Assembly (NCBI GenBank): GCA_934726455.1
Contig: CAKVDS010000041.1
Coordinates: forward strand, 1-22,553
DNA from: an uncultured Bacteroidales bacterium
GTDB lineage: Bacteria > Bacteroidota > Bacteroidia > Bacteroidales > UBA932
DNA: 22,553 bases
Direction: 5' to 3'
Shown here: positions 22,272-22,553 of the stretch, one piece after another
Layout: each line of letters starts with the position of its first letter
Position numbering within the stretch: the first letter of the stretch is position 1
The notes under the pieces: model-generated
The model's database searches: none
What the model was told of the DNA's origin: nothing
What the model saw: only the letters and a program-made list of their open reading frames with translations
Translations under genes and position numbers: made by a program

Positions 22272-22341
22272 GGAGAGGATAGGCGGCTAACTGGAAGGCC
22301 GAGGGTAAAGATTAGGTGGTTCGACTCCACCCCTCTCCGCA
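22272..22341 (+). ncRNA. tRNA-like structure without an anticodon arm, upstream of the transposase gene
   Basis: The 5' strand GGAGAGG (22272-22278) pairs perfectly with CCTCTCC (22332-22338), followed by G and CA. A perfect T arm, GGTGG-TTCGACT-CCACC (22315-22331), stacks on it. A D-arm-like hairpin, CGGC / 10-nt loop with AACTGGAA / GCCG (22284-22301), is present. Only 13 nt remain (22302-22314) where an anticodon arm and variable loop need about 21, so no anticodon can be displayed. The acceptor strand and GCAG tail are identical to the tRNA-Ser fragment at 284-294. It lies in the early operon, ending 15 nt before the transposase ATG. Confidence 0.6.
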
Positions 22342-22356
22342 GAACAGATAATTGAA

Positions 22357-22553
22357 ATGGAATATTACGGAAACATAATAGCTGTGACGGTTGATGATTT
22401 GACCACAACTCATAATGGTGAGGCCATTATGACGCGAGATAATTATCTGAAATTGCAGCAACGTGGCCGAATCAACGTGCTACGGTCCGGCAGGGGTTAT
22501 GGTTCCTATGCCCTGATAGAATACGCGTCATTGCCGGAAAGGTTCAAGACCCG
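22357..22553 (+). CDS. Mu-type transposase, N-terminal part only
   Basis: 65 residues are visible before the window ends. The pattern EYYGNIIAVTVDDL, then EAIMTRDNYLKLQQRGRINV, then GYGSYALIEYASLPERFK is the N-terminal DNA-binding region (Mu transposase DNA-binding fold) of transposases from Bacteroidota Mu-like elements. Such proteins bind the end repeats and join element DNA to target DNA through a DDE core, which lies outside the window. A TniB/MuB-like ATPase gene is expected next. The short gap of 15 nt after the tRNA-like structure puts that RNA in the transposase leader. Confidence 0.75.
   Translation, partial: MEYYGNIIAVTVDDLTTTHNGEAIMTRDNYLKLQQRGRINVLRSGRGYGSYALIEYASLPERFKT

Larger units (their letters stand above)
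19088..22553 (+). mobile_element. Left end of a Mu-type transposable prophage inserted in comF
   Basis: The element begins with TG directly at the comF break and shows the Mu left-end order: terminal repeats, leftward repressor, rightward early genes, transposase. The repressor is LexA-like, the early genes are short and overlapping, and the gene entering the window's right edge has the N-terminal region seen in Bacteroidota Mu-type transposases. Mu-type elements duplicate 5 bp, which would be about 19083-19087 (ACGTA); the right end is outside the window. An alternative is a smaller Mu-like transposon without phage genes, which cannot be excluded here. Confidence 0.7.

Overview
The window is chromosomal DNA from a member of the Bacteroidales (phylum Bacteroidota). 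Evidence: promoters of the TTTG-N19-TAnnTTTG type, a fimbrillin-like lipoprotein, a GH115 glucuronidase, the order sigma-54 activator / lptE / TPR gene / secG, and lipoprotein signals with Bacteroidota-type lipoboxes. I cannot name the genus safely.

Layout. Bases 1-230 are the end of an integrated element: the start of a DUF1016 (YhcG-like) gene, then a displaced 3' half of tRNA-Ser(GCT) that looks like an attachment site. From 296 to 19087 the DNA is core chromosome. It holds an ABC exporter pair (permease and ATPase, minus strand), behind a tandem 17-bp operator and a near-consensus sigma-54 promoter. Next come a secreted GH115 xylan alpha-glucuronidase (plus strand) and a fimbrillin lipoprotein with a GLUG-repeat tail. 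The translation operon rpsL-rpsG-fusA-rpsJ follows, ending in a CAT-anticodon tRNA instead of continuing into rplC. A lipoprotein with OmpA-like and TPR regions lies just upstream of it. A plus-strand cell-envelope operon has overlapping genes: receiver-less sigma-54 activator, lptE, a TPR protein and secG. After it come a ClpB that lacks the N-terminal domain, tRNA-Gly(GCC), and the 3' half of comF.

From 19088 to the window end is the left end of a Mu-type transposable prophage inserted in comF. It starts with TG at the comF break and carries three copies of a putative transposase-binding repeat. It also has a five-unit 12-bp iteron-like array, a probable small RNA with its own promoter and terminator, and a 57-aa ORF. 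A LexA-like autocleavable repressor is divergent from an early operon (unknown protein, HTH protein, small membrane protein). Just before the Mu-type transposase gene, which runs off the window, is a tRNA-like structure with canonical acceptor and T arms but no room for an anticodon arm.

The strongest candidates for something undescribed are that tRNA-like element, the phage left-end control region (iterons plus small RNA), and the N-domain-less ClpB. All functional statements come from reading the sequence and from family knowledge; no database search was run.
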